From contig CAKSTR010000001.1 in the NCBI GenBank assembly GCA_934500835.1, positions 124,001 through 188,000 of the forward strand: a DNA stretch of 64,000 nt. Direction: 5' to 3'. The notes beneath the pieces were generated by a model. The model was not told the origin of the DNA. It searched no databases and saw only the letters and a program-made list of their open reading frames with translations. The translations under genes were made by a program, and so were the position numbers. Shown one piece after another: positions 1-8,239 of this stretch; positions within the stretch are counted from its first letter, which is position 1; every line of letters begins with the position of its first letter. This DNA comes from an uncultured Paracoccaceae bacterium (GTDB lineage: Bacteria > Pseudomonadota > Alphaproteobacteria > Rhodobacterales > Rhodobacteraceae).

Positions 1-1578
1 TTTGAGCTGCGCAAGGCGCGCGAGCGCAGCCATATCCTGTGTGGTCTGGCGGTTGCGGTGTCGAACGTGGACGAGATCGTTGCCACCATCCGCGCCAGCG
101 CCACGCCGGCCGAAGCCCGCGAGAAGCTGATGGAGCGGCGCTGGCCCGCCCATGACATTGCCGCCTATATCCGGCTGATCGACGATCCCAGCCACACCGT
201 CAACGAGGATGGCACCTACAACCTTTCGGAACGGCAAGCGCGCGCGATTCTTGACCTGCAACTGCAGCGGCTGACCCAGTTGGGCGTGAAGACCATCACG
301 GACGAATTGGAAGAACTGGCCGCGCAGATCAAGGATTACCTCGACATCCTTGCCTCGCGCGAAAGGATCATGGCCATCATCTCGGACGAGCTGATCGAGG
401 TGAAGACGCAGTTTGCCGTTCCCCGCCGCACCGAGATCACCGACTGGTCCGGCGACATGGAGGACGAAGACCTGATCGAGCGCGAGGATATGGTCGTGAC
501 CATCACCTCGGGCGGCTACATCAAGCGCACCCCCCTCGCCGAGTTCCGCCAGCAGAATCGCGGCGGCAAGGGGCTGGCCTCGATGGCCACCAAGGAAGAC
601 GATGTGGTGACGACGCTTTTCGTCGCCAACACCCATACCTGGCTTTTGTTCTTCACCACCGAAGGCATGGTCTACAAGCTGAAGACCTGGCGCCTGCCGC
701 TTGGCGGCCGCACGGCCAAGGGCAAGGCGCTGGTCAATATCCTGCCGATCGACCCCGGCGTCACCATCGCCGCCCTGATGCATGTCGATGCGCCCGAAGA
801 GGAGTGGGAGGACCTGCAGATCGTCTTCGCCACTTCGGACGGCGACGTGCGGCAGAACGACCTGTCGGACTTCACCAATGTCATGCGCAACGGCAAGATC
901 GCGATGAAACTGCCGGAGGGCGTCTTGCTGGTGAACGCCGCGATTGCCGACGAGAATGACGATGTGATGCTGGTCACCAACCTTGGCCGCGCCATCCGCT
1001 TCTCGACGCAGGAGATCCGCGTGTTCAAGTCGCGCGGCTCGACCGGTGTGCGCGGGATCCGGCTGGCCGACGGCGACAAGGTGGTCTCCATGTCGATCAT
1101 CCGGCATTTCGAGGCCGACCCGGCGGAACGCGAGGCCTATCTCAAGCAGCGCCGCCTGATGGCCGGCGTGACCGAGGACGAGGCGGATGACGAGGAAGAA
1201 AGCGTTGCGGCGGGCCAGCTTTCCCCCGAACGCTATGCCGAGATGTCGGCGGCCGAGGATCTGATCCTGACCGTCACCGCCGGCGGATCGGGCAAGCTGT
1301 CGTCCAGCCACGACTATCCGGTGCGCGGCCGCGGCGGCATGGGCGTCAAGGCCATCTCCCCCGGCCCGCGCGGCGGCCGTATCGTGGCGTCGTTCCCGGT
1401 CGAGATCACCGACCAGATCATGCTGGCCACTTCGACCGGCCAGTCGATCCGGGTGCCGGTGGAACAGGTGTCGTTCCGGTCGCGGTCTGCGGGCGGGGTG
1501 CGCGTATTCAACACCGGCGCGGAGGAAGAGGTCGTCTCGGTCGCCCGGGTGGCGGAACAGGGCGAGGATGAGGCTTGA
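1..1578 (+). CDS. gyrA: DNA gyrase subunit A, C-terminal part (partial at window start)
   Basis: The reading frame is open from base 1, so the N-terminal part (including the active-site tyrosine) lies outside the window. The first residues read FELRKARERSHILCGLAVAVSNVDEIV, the conserved helical region that leads into the coiled coil and the DNA gate. The rest is the C-terminal beta-pinwheel that wraps DNA and lets gyrase introduce negative supercoils. The GyrA box is seen as QQNRGGKG near base 550. An acidic insert (EDEADDEEESV, near base 1190) and an acidic tail (EEEVVSVARVAEQGEDEA) are visible. The stop is TGA at 1576-1578, and the next small gene starts inside this stop region. Family assignment is certain. 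Confidence 0.97.
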   Translation, partial: FELRKARERSHILCGLAVAVSNVDEIVATIRASATPAEAREKLMERRWPAHDIAAYIRLIDDPSHTVNEDGTYNLSERQARAILDLQLQRLTQLGVKTITDELEELAAQIKDYLDILASRERIMAIISDELIEVKTQFAVPRRTEITDWSGDMEDEDLIEREDMVVTITSGGYIKRTPLAEFRQQNRGGKGLASMATKEDDVVTTLFVANTHTWLLFFTTEGMVYKLKTWRLPLGGRTAKGKALVNILPIDPGVTIAALMHVDAPEEEWEDLQIVFATSDGDVRQNDLSDFTNVMRNGKIAMKLPEGVLLVNAAIADENDDVMLVTNLGRAIRFSTQEIRVFKSRGSTGVRGIRLADGDKVVSMSIIRHFEADPAEREAYLKQRRLMAGVTEDEADDEEESVAAGQLSPERYAEMSAAEDLILTVTAGGSGKLSSSHDYPVRGRGGMGVKAISPGPRGGRIVASFPVEITDQIMLATSTGQSIRVPVEQVSFRSRSAGGVRVFNTGAEEEVVSVARVAEQGEDEA

Positions 1579-1861
1579 ACAACGCCTTGCGGCCCTTGCG
1601 GCGGCGGGGCAGACCATGACCTACGGCGCCCTGGCCCGCGACCTTGGCCTGCGCATGGGCGAGCTGACGGCAGCCCTTGAGGCGCTGATGGAGGCGGATG
1701 CGCGGGCCGGCCTGCCGCTGCGGGCGGCACTGTGCGAAGCGCGGCTTTCCGGCGGCCTGCCCGCCCGTGGTTTCTTCGACAAGGCGGCGGACCTTGGCTA
1801 TGACACCAGCGATCCTGCCGCCTTCGTCGCCCGGCACCGCGCGGCCCTGTCGGAACAGTGA
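1568..1861 (+). CDS. Small conserved hypothetical protein downstream of gyrA
   Basis: This encodes 97 residues. The ATG overlaps the end of gyrA by 11 bases, which suggests translational coupling. The protein is alanine-rich and helical, with no signal peptide, membrane segment or catalytic motif. The N-terminal part (residues about 17-50, TYGALARDLGLRMGELTAALEALMEADA) resembles a short helix-turn-helix or MGMT-like winged-helix fragment, but this is too weak to assign a role. The C-terminal part contains GFFDKAADLGYDTSDPAAFVARHR. The overlap and the codon use like its neighbours support a real gene. Function unknown. Confidence 0.7.
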   Translation: MRLEQRLAALAAAGQTMTYGALARDLGLRMGELTAALEALMEADARAGLPLRAALCEARLSGGLPARGFFDKAADLGYDTSDPAAFVARHRAALSEQ

Positions 1862-1959
1862 CTCAACTGCCACGGCAAGGCTGAAACCGCGCCGCGTGCG
1901 ATTCACTCTGCGTCCTCCCTCCCCTAGACTGGCGCCAGACAAGAGTGAAAGGATTCACC

Positions 1960-2658
1960 ATGAAACGAGCAGCCCTCACCGCCGTTCTCCTTGCCGCCGC
2001 CCCGGCCGCACAGGCCTTCGAGATCACCGGCGGACAGATGGAGCTGGGCTATTCCAGCTACACCGACAACCTGCTGAAGAAACTGGACAAGATCGGCATC
2101 AACGGCTCGATCGAGGTCGGGTTCTCGCAGATGTTCTCGATGCAGGCCGACCTTGGCTTCATGAACTTCGGCTTCAACGACGCGGATGCCACCAACTTCG
2201 GCCTCCACAGCATCTACCACCTCAGCGACACCACCTCGGCCGGTTTCTACTTCGGCCAGGACCGCGTCAGCGGCGGCAGCCTGTCGATCACCGGGCTGGA
2301 GATCGGCCATCAGGCCGGCATGGTCGGGTTGGAAAGCTATCTGACCTATGCCAAGGACAGCGCGGATGACGGCATGGTCTTCGGCGCCAGCGCCGGGCTG
2401 AACCTGTCGGACATGGCCGAGATCGGGGTCAGCTACGACCGGATCGACGTGGACAGCTCCAAGGCATCGCGTCTGGCGCTGACCGGCGAATACACCATGG
2501 GCAACGGCTTTGCCATCACGGGCGAGCTGGGGTCGGTGGACATCAAGGGTTCGGGGTCCGAACCCTTCTTCGGCATCGGCGGCAAGATGACCTTCGGCGC
2601 GGATCGCGGTGCCACCTTCGGCGAGCGTTCGGTTCTGAACCTGCTGCCGGGTCTGTGA
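1960..2658 (+). CDS. Predicted exported beta-barrel-like envelope protein
   Basis: This encodes 232 residues when started at the ATG at 1960, which follows an AAAGGA ribosome-binding site at 1948-1953. An upstream in-frame GTG at 1945 lacks a good site. A classical signal peptide is visible (MKRAALTAVLLAAAPAAQAF, cleavage after AQA). The mature part consists of alternating hydrophobic and polar short strands with many Gly, Ser and aromatic residues (MELGYSSYTD, GSIEVGFSQMF, MQADLGFMNFGF), as in small outer-membrane beta-barrels. It ends in Leu rather than Phe or Tyr, so insertion as a true barrel is not certain. A hairpin follows the stop. Role unknown; perhaps a small porin-like protein. Confidence 0.7.
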   Translation: MKRAALTAVLLAAAPAAQAFEITGGQMELGYSSYTDNLLKKLDKIGINGSIEVGFSQMFSMQADLGFMNFGFNDADATNFGLHSIYHLSDTTSAGFYFGQDRVSGGSLSITGLEIGHQAGMVGLESYLTYAKDSADDGMVFGASAGLNLSDMAEIGVSYDRIDVDSSKASRLALTGEYTMGNGFAITGELGSVDIKGSGSEPFFGIGGKMTFGADRGATFGERSVLNLLPGL

Positions 2659-2665
2659 TCCATCG

Positions 2666-2685
2666 GGGGGGCTGCAAGGCCCCCC
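2666..2685 (+). terminator. Hairpin after the envelope protein gene
   Basis: The stem GGGGGGC (2666-2672) pairs with GCCCCCC (2679-2685) around the loop TGCAAG, eight bases after the stop codon. There is only a weak T-rich tail, so it may attenuate rather than fully terminate before trmFO. Confidence 0.5.
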
Positions 2686-2727
2686 TCGCGCATTGCACGC
2701 CGGCCCGCCCCCGGCTATCAGGGCGGC

Positions 2728-4077
2728 ATGACAGAACCCCTTCACATCGTCGGCGGCGGAATGGCCGGGTCCGAAGCGGCCTGGGCGGCGGCCAATATGG
2801 GCGTGCCCGTGGTCCTGCACGAGATGCGCCCCAAGGTCGCCACCTTCGCCCATCGCACCGGCGATTTCGCCGAGATGGTCTGCTCGAACTCTTTCCGTTC
2901 GGACGATGACGAGCGCAACGCAGTGGGTCTTCTGCATTGGGAGATGCGTGCGGCGGGCGGGCTGGTGATGGAAACGGCGGCAAAGCATCGCCTGCCGGCA
3001 GGCGGCGCGCTGGCGGTGGACCGCGATCCCTTTGCGGCCGAGGTGACGGCGCGCCTAAAGGCGCATCCCCTGATTTCAACGTCATATGAAGAAGTTACGT
3101 CGCTTCCCTCATCTGGAAACTGGATCATTGCCACCGGCCCGCTGACCAGCACCGCATTGGCAACCAGCATCCGCGCCGCCACCGGCGCCGAGGCGCTTGC
3201 GTTCTTCGACGCCATCGCCCCCATCGTCTATGCCGAAAGCGTGGACATGTCGGTGGCCTGGCGCCAGTCGCGCTATGACAAGGGCGAGACGGAAGAGGAG
3301 CAGAAGGCCTATCTCAACTGCCCGATGGACAAGCCGCAGTACGAGGCCTTCATCGACGCCCTTCTGGCGGCGGAAAAGACCGAGTTCCACGAAGGCGAAG
3401 CGGAGTCCTCCCCCAAATCCACGCCATATTTCGACGGCTGCCTGCCCATCGAGGTGATGGCCGAACGCGGCCGCGAAACCCTGCGCCACGGTCCGATGAA
3501 ACCCGTCGGCCTGACCAATGCCCACCGGCCCGAGGTCAAGCCCTATGCCGTGGTGCAACTGCGTCGCGACAATGCGCTTGGCACGCTCTACAACATCGTC
3601 GGCTTCCAGACCAAGATGAAGTATGGCGCGCAAACCCATGTTTTCAAACTGATCCCCGGACTCGAGAACGCCTCCTTCGCGCGCCTCGGGGGCATCCACC
3701 GCAACACCTTCATCAACTCGCCTTCGCTGCTTGATCCGCAGATGCGCCTGAAATCGCAGCCGCATATCCGCTTTGCCGGTCAGATCACCGGGGTGGAAGG
3801 CTATGTCGAATCCGCCGCGATGGGGCTTCTGGCCGGCCGGATGGCCGCCGCGCAGATCCTTGGCCGCGACCTGCCGCCGCCGCCACCGGAAACCGCCATG
3901 GGCGCGCTTGTCACCCATATCACCGGCGGGGCCGAGGCAAAAACCTTCCAGCCGATGAACGTCAACTTCGGACTCTTCCCCCCGATCGACGCCAGGGGCG
4001 GCCGCAAGGGTCGCAAGGACCGCTACAAGGCCTATACCGACCGGGCGAAACAGGCATTCACGGAATGGCTTTCGTAA
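2728..4077 (+). CDS. trmFO: Methylenetetrahydrofolate-tRNA-(uracil-5-)-methyltransferase TrmFO
   Basis: This encodes 449 residues, normal for the family. TrmFO is a cytoplasmic flavoprotein that makes 5-methyluridine at position 54 of tRNA, taking the carbon from 5,10-methylenetetrahydrofolate and reducing it with FADH2. The N-terminal dinucleotide fold is visible as [17 protein letters not shown] (residues about 5-21). The conserved CSNSFRSDD block (about residues 52-60) contains the catalytic cysteine region, and [13 protein letters not shown] and [20 protein letters not shown] are further family signatures. The gene overlaps gluQRS by 13 bases, so the two are probably co-translated. Both act on tRNA. 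Confidence 0.96.
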   Translation: MTEPLHIVGGGMAGSEAAWAAANMGVPVVLHEMRPKVATFAHRTGDFAEMVCSNSFRSDDDERNAVGLLHWEMRAAGGLVMETAAKHRLPAGGALAVDRDPFAAEVTARLKAHPLISTSYEEVTSLPSSGNWIIATGPLTSTALATSIRAATGAEALAFFDAIAPIVYAESVDMSVAWRQSRYDKGETEEEQKAYLNCPMDKPQYEAFIDALLAAEKTEFHEGEAESSPKSTPYFDGCLPIEVMAERGRETLRHGPMKPVGLTNAHRPEVKPYAVVQLRRDNALGTLYNIVGFQTKMKYGAQTHVFKLIPGLENASFARLGGIHRNTFINSPSLLDPQMRLKSQPHIRFAGQITGVEGYVESAAMGLLAGRMAAAQILGRDLPPPPPETAMGALVTHITGGAEAKTFQPMNVNFGLFPPIDARGGRKGRKDRYKAYTDRAKQAFTEWLS

Positions 4078-4904
4078 CCCGCTTCGCGCCCTCGCCGACC
4101 GGCCCCCTGCATCTGGGGCATGCCTATTCCGCCATCCTTGCGCATGACATGGCCCGCGCGGCCGGCGGGCGGTTTCTGCTGCGGATGGAAGATACCGACC
4201 TTGAACGCTGCCGACCCGAATACGAGGCGCTGATCAAGGAGGACCTGACCTGGCTTGGCCTGACATGGGACGGCCCCGTCCACCGCCAGTCCGACCATAT
4301 CGCCAGCTACAATGCCCGGCTGGAGCCGCTTGCCGCGCGCGGCCTCTTGTATCCCTGTTCCTGCACCCGGTCGGACATCCGCGCCGCGCTGTCGGCCCCC
4401 CAGGAAGGCATCCTGCACAATGTCTATCCCGGCACCTGCCGTGGCCGCAGGATGGACAGCCGCCGCAATGGCGATGCGCTGCGGCTGGATCTGGCCGGGG
4501 CGCTGGCAGATCTGGACCCGGATTCGCTGCGCTTTACCGAGACCGGCCCCCTTCATGCCGGGGTGCATCTGGTCGCGGCAGAGGTGGCCCTGCGCGACAT
4601 CGGCGATGTGGTGCTGTCACGAAAGGGCGAGGATATCGTGGCCTATTTCCTTGCCTCGGCCTTCGACGACGCCGATCAGGGCATCAGCCATGTCATCCGC
4701 GGCGCCGACCTTTTCACCTTCACGCCCATTCAGGTCATCCTGCAACGGCTTCTGGGGCTGCCGACACCAGTCTATCACCACCACCCCCTGATCCGCGACG
4801 GTCAGGGCAAGCGGCTGGCCAAGCGCGACGATGCCCGCGCCATTGCGAAATATCGTGACGAAGGGGCCAGCCCGGCCGACATCCGCGTGCTGGTGGGGCT
4901 GTAG
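4065..4904 (+). CDS. gluQRS: Glutamyl-Q tRNA(Asp) synthetase
   Basis: This encodes 279 residues. GluQRS is a truncated glutamyl-tRNA synthetase paralogue that lacks the anticodon-binding domain. It attaches glutamate to the queuosine base at position 34 of tRNA(Asp). The class I signatures are present: [18 protein letters not shown] (HIGH motif as HLGH, residues about 16-19) and [13 protein letters not shown] (KMSKS-like, near residue 245). A zinc-site-like Cys pattern is seen as CSCTRSDI followed later by YPGTCRGR. The length stops right after the catalytic core, which separates it from full GltX. It starts inside the last codons of trmFO. Confidence 0.95.
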   Translation: MAFVTRFAPSPTGPLHLGHAYSAILAHDMARAAGGRFLLRMEDTDLERCRPEYEALIKEDLTWLGLTWDGPVHRQSDHIASYNARLEPLAARGLLYPCSCTRSDIRAALSAPQEGILHNVYPGTCRGRRMDSRRNGDALRLDLAGALADLDPDSLRFTETGPLHAGVHLVAAEVALRDIGDVVLSRKGEDIVAYFLASAFDDADQGISHVIRGADLFTFTPIQVILQRLLGLPTPVYHHHPLIRDGQGKRLAKRDDARAIAKYRDEGASPADIRVLVGL

Positions 4905-4926
4905 CCACGTTTCCTTGAAGGATCTG

Positions 4927-5286
4927 TCAGGCCATCGGCGTCAGGATCTCGACCTCATCACCGTCACGCAGGGCCGTATAGAAGCAGGACCGCCGGTTGG
5001 TATGACAGGCCGGCCCTTCCTGCCGCACCAGCGCCAGAAGACAATCCCGGTCACAGTCGATCCGCAGTTCGACCAGCACCTGGTGGTGCCCCGAGCTTTC
5101 GCCTTTCACCCAGAACGCCCCGCGCGAGCGGCTCCAGTAGGTGACCTTTCCGGTCTCCAGCGTGCGGGCCACCGAAGCGGCATTCATCCAAGCCATCATC
5201 AGCACCTCGCCCGAGGTATGGTCCTGCGCGATGCAGGGGATCAGCCCGGCGGCATCGAATTTGAGACTGGCGGGGTCGAAGGGCAT
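4927..5286 (-). CDS. hisI: Phosphoribosyl-AMP cyclohydrolase
   Basis: This encodes 119 residues. The ATG at 5286 is preceded by AAGGAG on the minus strand, and longer in-frame extensions have no such site. HisI is the cytoplasmic histidine-biosynthesis enzyme that opens the adenine ring of phosphoribosyl-AMP. The zinc and magnesium site is intact: RIDCDRDCLLALVRQ followed by EGPACHTNRRSCFY. It is the stand-alone form, without the HisE pyrophosphohydrolase domain. It is convergent with gluQRS and divergent from the Fe-S scaffold-like gene, with only 60 bases between the two start codons. Confidence 0.96.
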   Translation of the reverse strand: MPFDPASLKFDAAGLIPCIAQDHTSGEVLMMAWMNAASVARTLETGKVTYWSRSRGAFWVKGESSGHHQVLVELRIDCDRDCLLALVRQEGPACHTNRRSCFYTALRDGDEVEILTPMA

Positions 5287-5346
5287 GGCGCACTCCTTGG
5301 CGGCGGCTCTGCCCCGGATTACATAGGGCAGGACGGAGGGCAAGCG

Positions 5347-5796
5347 ATGAGCGATGCGGAACTGGTAAAGCTGTATTCGGGGCGCATTCTGGCGCTGGCC
5401 GCCGACATCCCGCATCTGGGCAGGCTGCCCGCGCCGCAGGGCTCATCCCGGCACCGCTCTGCGCTGTGCGGATCGACGGTGACAGTGGATGTGACGCTGA
5501 AGGATGGCCGGATCGACGGCTTTGCGCAGGATGTGAAGGCCTGCGCCCTGGGCCAGGCCTCGGCCGCCATTCTGGGGGCGGTGGCGCTTGGCCGCAGCCG
5601 GGCCGAGCTTGAGACCGCAAGGAACCAGCTGCGCGCGATGCTGAAGGAGGCAGGCCCCGTCCCCGCCGCGCCCTTCGACGGCTATGAGGTGCTGCTGCCC
5701 GCCCGCGACTACAAGAACCGGCACGCCTCGATCCTGCTGGTGCTGGACGCGATCGTCGACGCCACCGCGCAGGCGGAACAATCCGCCAGCGCCTGA
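5347..5796 (+). CDS. Iron-sulfur cluster scaffold-like protein (NifU/SufU N-terminal fold)
   Basis: This encodes 149 residues from the ATG at 5347. The sequence follows the IscU/SufU fold: LVKLYSGRILALAADIPHLGRL at the N-terminus, then HRSALCGSTVTVDVTLKDGRI and DVKACALGQASAAIL. Cys41 and Cys66 match the first two cluster ligands. The third ligand position, usually a Cys near the C-terminal helix, is Ala127 here (KNRHASILLVLDAI). Scaffold-like proteins of this type are known beside hisI in related genomes. With a ligand missing it may hold a cluster differently, or act in sulfur transfer or regulation. Its housekeeping setting suggests a constitutive role. Confidence 0.85.
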   Translation: MSDAELVKLYSGRILALAADIPHLGRLPAPQGSSRHRSALCGSTVTVDVTLKDGRIDGFAQDVKACALGQASAAILGAVALGRSRAELETARNQLRAMLKEAGPVPAAPFDGYEVLLPARDYKNRHASILLVLDAIVDATAQAEQSASA

Positions 5797-5831
5797 CCCC
5801 TTACCCCCCGAATACCCCCCGAAAGCCCCGG

Positions 5832-5861
5832 AAAAAAAAGGGCGCCCGCATCGGGGCGCCC
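5832..5861 (-). terminator. Strong intrinsic terminator reading the minus strand
   Basis: GGGCGCCC (5840-5847) pairs with GGGCGCCC (5854-5861) around a six-base loop. On the minus strand the stem is followed by eight uridines (A-tract 5832-5839 on plus), the classical intrinsic terminator layout. On the plus strand no T-run follows. No minus-strand gene is recognised just upstream, so its client is unclear. Confidence 0.65.
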
Positions 5862-6083
5862 AAGTGGGGACAATTGAGGGAGAAACGTGACACAGCTCAG
5901 TCGCAGTCACGCCGGATCAACGCCGCCCCCCCTGCGGCGGTTCCATCGCCGGGTGGCAGAACATTGCCGGCCATAGGGCGGATCTCCGCCGGGCGGAAAA
6001 CGGCTGTCGGAACGCGAGACGGCGGCGGGCGTTGGTCCTGCACATGCCGAGAGCATGTCGCAACCGGAAAAGGAGGCTATGTC

Positions 6084-6272
6084 ATGGCCAACCCGAACAC
6101 TCCCGAAACGCCCCGCCAGCCGCAACAGGGTGACGTGGACCGCCGGTCGGACCCCGGCCGCATCACCGAGGAAGAGCGCCGCCGGCAGCAGGAACAGCAA
6201 GGCGGCCGCCCCGGCCAGCAACAGGATCAGCCTGGCCAGAAGCAGCAGGACCGCCCGCAACAGCGTGAGTGA
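6084..6272 (+). CDS. Small Gln/Arg-rich disordered protein
   Basis: This encodes 62 residues. The ATG at 6084 has an ideal AGGAGG site at 6071-6076, seven bases away, which fixes the start. The protein is almost entirely Gln, Arg, Pro, Glu, Asp and Gly (TEEERRRQQEQQGG, then GQQQDQPGQKQQDRPQQRE) with no hydrophobic core, signal or membrane segment, so it is expected to be intrinsically disordered. Small proteins of this composition often accumulate under stress, but no family is recognised. A strong bidirectional hairpin follows. Transcription alone or with the Fe-S scaffold-like gene cannot be decided; 287 bases lie between. Confidence 0.7.
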   Translation: MANPNTPETPRQPQQGDVDRRSDPGRITEEERRRQQEQQGGRPGQQQDQPGQKQQDRPQQRE

Positions 6273-6348
6273 TCGGGCCGGTGCCCGGTGCCGGGCCCCC
6301 GTCCATGGGGTCACACTCACCGGCCGGGCCTGATCGCCACTGATCGGC

Positions 6349-6374
6349 AAAGGGGGGCTTCGGCCCCCTTTTCT
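6349..6374 (+). terminator. Bidirectional intrinsic terminator
   Basis: The stem GGGGGC-TTCG-GCCCCC carries a UUCG tetraloop, flanked by an A-run on the left and TTTT on the right. It serves the convergent small Gln-rich gene (plus) and the third gene of the cobalt operon (minus), whose stop lies at its right edge. Confidence 0.8.
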
Positions 6375-7008
6375 AGTGGCCGGACGGCGCCTTTGGCAGC
6401 CCCGGCCCCATCGCCAGCCAGCCCGCCAGCCCCCGCAGCGCGATAGCTGCCAGCAGCGCCAGCCCGACAAAAGCCGCCATCGTCGGCAAATGGCCGGGTG
6501 CCGCCGACCACAGCGGCCGCACGATCCGCGCCGTGTCATAGGGCGCCTCGCTGAAGGCGCAAAGCTCCAGCGCGGTGGACGAGAGCATCAGTTCCCGGTC
6601 GATCCGCCGCGACAGATCGGCTGCCCGCGGGTCGCCTCCGGCCTCCATCCGCAGAAGAAGGTCGCGCCCGGCCGCCAGATAGGCATGGGCGCACGCGTTG
6701 AAGGGGCTAGCCTCATCGCCCAGCGTGCCCGGCATCAGGCCCCAGAGGCACCAGGTCCGTTGCAGCCTGGCATAGTTCAGCACGCGGGAGAAATCCTGCC
6801 CGGGCTGCGGCTGACGGGCGGCAAGGGTCAGAATCTCGTCCAGATGATCGGCAATCACCGGCATCTGGCCATGGGTGATGGCGGAGATCGAAATCCCCTC
6901 GACCGGGCCGTTGCCGGCGCCATGGGCCAGCAGCGGCCCGCTGAGGCCAAGGGAAAGCGCGGCGGCCAGGGGTCCGCCGCCGCACCAAAGACGTTCAGGC
7001 CGCCACAT
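6373..7008 (-). CDS. Membrane-anchored periplasmic protein of the cobalt-uptake operon, function unknown
   Basis: This encodes 211 residues when started at the ATG at 7008, overlapping the end of cbtA by 14 bases; a TTG at 7032 is also possible. It has an N-terminal hydrophobic signal (PLAAALSLGLSGPLLAHG) ending before GAGNGPVEGISISAITHGQMP, a soluble middle part with four cysteines, and one C-terminal membrane segment (TMAAFVGLALLAAIALRGLAGWLA). No domain is recognised. Its position as the last gene of the B12-riboswitch-controlled cbtBA operon suggests a role in cobalt capture or transporter assembly. This is inferred from context only. Confidence 0.75.
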   Translation of the reverse strand: MWRPERLWCGGGPLAAALSLGLSGPLLAHGAGNGPVEGISISAITHGQMPVIADHLDEILTLAARQPQPGQDFSRVLNYARLQRTWCLWGLMPGTLGDEASPFNACAHAYLAAGRDLLLRMEAGGDPRAADLSRRIDRELMLSSTALELCAFSEAPYDTARIVRPLWSAAPGHLPTMAAFVGLALLAAIALRGLAGWLAMGPGLPKAPSGH

Positions 7009-7750
7009 GGCGCCCGAACCGCCCGCCTTCAATCGCCCGCTCGGCGATATGGCCGAAGATCAGGCCAAGAGCGCCCCACATCACCAGATGCGTGCCCAGC
7101 GAGGCGATGCGGAAGTTCCAGATCACCAGCGGGTCAAAGCCCTCGGGCATCTCGTTGATCGCCGGCAATGCGATGAAGACCAGCGTGACGATCACCACAT
7201 AGGCCAGCGCCCCCGTCAGACCTGCAGCCCATGCCCCCCGCTGATCCCACATCCGCCGGGCCAGCATCACCGCGAAAGCCATGGCCAGAACCGAGATCAC
7301 CAGCAGGATGAAATACAGCGAGGTCCGCGCCGCGATGGTCTCGTCAAACCCCACAGCCGGCGGGTTGGCGGGATATTTCAGCTGCGGCACCAGCGCAAAG
7401 GCGACAAAGGCCGCCACCGCCAGCAGCGCCGCCAGCCCTCGCGCGCCGATCCGGCCCACGCGGCCATAGGCCAGCGCGAAGACCAGCGCGAACATGCCGC
7501 CGACCGAGGCGCCGAAGAACACGAGCCCGGTGAAAAGGCCAAGGCCGGCCTGGGTCTCGCGGGTGACCATCGGCTCTTCGTCGCCGGCTTCAGCAGCGGC
7601 AGGGTCGGCAGCCGCCGCCTCGGCCATGCGGTCCTCGAAGGCGATGGCAAGATCGACCTGCGGCTCTCCGAAGGTCAGGGCAAAAACAAAGGCGATGATG
7701 CCAGCAAGCGCGCCGGCAATCAGCCCGCGCAACAAAAGCGATCCGGTCAT
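6995..7750 (-). CDS. cbtA: CbtA family predicted cobalt transporter
   Basis: This encodes 251 residues and about six membrane segments, starting with LLLRGLIAGALAGIIAFVFALTFGEP. CbtA and CbtB are predicted cobalt uptake proteins first recognised through their association with B12 riboswitches. Between the first and second membrane segments is an acidic loop (AEAAAADPAAAEAGDEEP) that could attract metal ions. Further family features are QAGLGLFTGLVFFGASVGGMFALVFALAYGR and PQLKYPANPPAVGFDETIAARTSLYF. The ATG at 7750 has AAAGG eight bases upstream and lies 12 bases after the cbtB stop. Expression is probably shut down by adenosylcobalamin through the upstream riboswitch. Confidence 0.92.
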   Translation of the reverse strand: MTGSLLLRGLIAGALAGIIAFVFALTFGEPQVDLAIAFEDRMAEAAAADPAAAEAGDEEPMVTRETQAGLGLFTGLVFFGASVGGMFALVFALAYGRVGRIGARGLAALLAVAAFVAFALVPQLKYPANPPAVGFDETIAARTSLYFILLVISVLAMAFAVMLARRMWDQRGAWAAGLTGALAYVVIVTLVFIALPAINEMPEGFDPLVIWNFRIASLGTHLVMWGALGLIFGHIAERAIEGGRFGRHVAA

Positions 7751-7761
7751 ATCAGCGCCTT

Positions 7762-7968
7762 TCAGTGGCAGGGGAAGCCAAGCAGGTGGCGCCCGTCATG
7801 AACGAATTCGTGGATCATCTCGCCCTGGAAAAGCGCGGTTGCCCCCTGCTCGGCCCCGAAGAAATAGACCCCGAGAATGAACAGCAGCGTGCCCAGAATC
7901 GCCCAAAGGGCAATGTCGCGGACAGGAATCGGTGAGGGGGCGATGCCGGCGGTGGCCGATAGTGACAT
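7762..7968 (-). CDS. cbtB: CbtB family small cobalt transporter subunit
   Basis: This encodes 68 residues, as expected for CbtB, with a single membrane segment (DIALWAILGTLLFILGVYFFGAEQG). It ends in a His-rich tail (GEMIHEFVHDGRHLLGFPCH) that carries the family's conserved metal-binding-type histidines and is thought to bring cobalt to CbtA. The ATG at 7968 is preceded by AAGGAGA. A longer in-frame extension upstream runs into the riboswitch and is not coding. It is the first gene of cbtB-cbtA plus the third membrane-anchored gene. Confidence 0.92.
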   Translation of the reverse strand: MSLSATAGIAPSPIPVRDIALWAILGTLLFILGVYFFGAEQGATALFQGEMIHEFVHDGRHLLGFPCH

Positions 7969-8007
7969 GGGTCTCTCCTTGGGATTGCGCGTCCCGCTAA
8001 AGCTATG

Positions 8008-8100
8008 GTGATGAAAGAAGGGCTGACTTTCGCTTCGGGCGATTACAGCGGCGCGACCGTGTCGGATTTCCACCGACTTCCTCTGGTTCATCAACGGCTT
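8008..8100 (-). promoter_or_regulatory. Cobalamin riboswitch (compact form) upstream of cbtB
   Basis: Read on the minus strand, the leader contains GGAAGTCGGTGGAAATCC, followed by CACGGTCGCGCCGCTGTAA and, after a CG-rich hairpin, AGTCAGCC. These are the conserved core elements of adenosylcobalamin riboswitches. The closing P1 helix is visible: TGATGAA (plus 8090-8096) pairs with TTCATCA (plus 8008-8014). The aptamer is only about 90 nt, so the peripheral arms of the classical form are reduced. Downstream, GGGACGCGCAATCCC forms a small hairpin directly next to the AAGGAG of cbtB, which would allow control of translation start. High B12 should repress cobalt uptake. Confidence 0.88.
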
Positions 8101-8239
8101 GACGTTACGTCCCGATACCGCCCGAGTCAATCGCAGGCCTGCAGCCGGCTGTGTGGTCTTCGCGGGACAGGGGGGATGCAACCCGGCCCCGAAACCGTCC
8201 CGACCTTCTGGCCCGCCAGACCGGCCCGCGAAAGCCCTG

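Noticed and set aside
1945..1959. GTG start for the envelope protein giving five extra residues.
   Set aside because: The ATG at 1960 has a well-placed AAAGGA and leaves a normal signal peptide.
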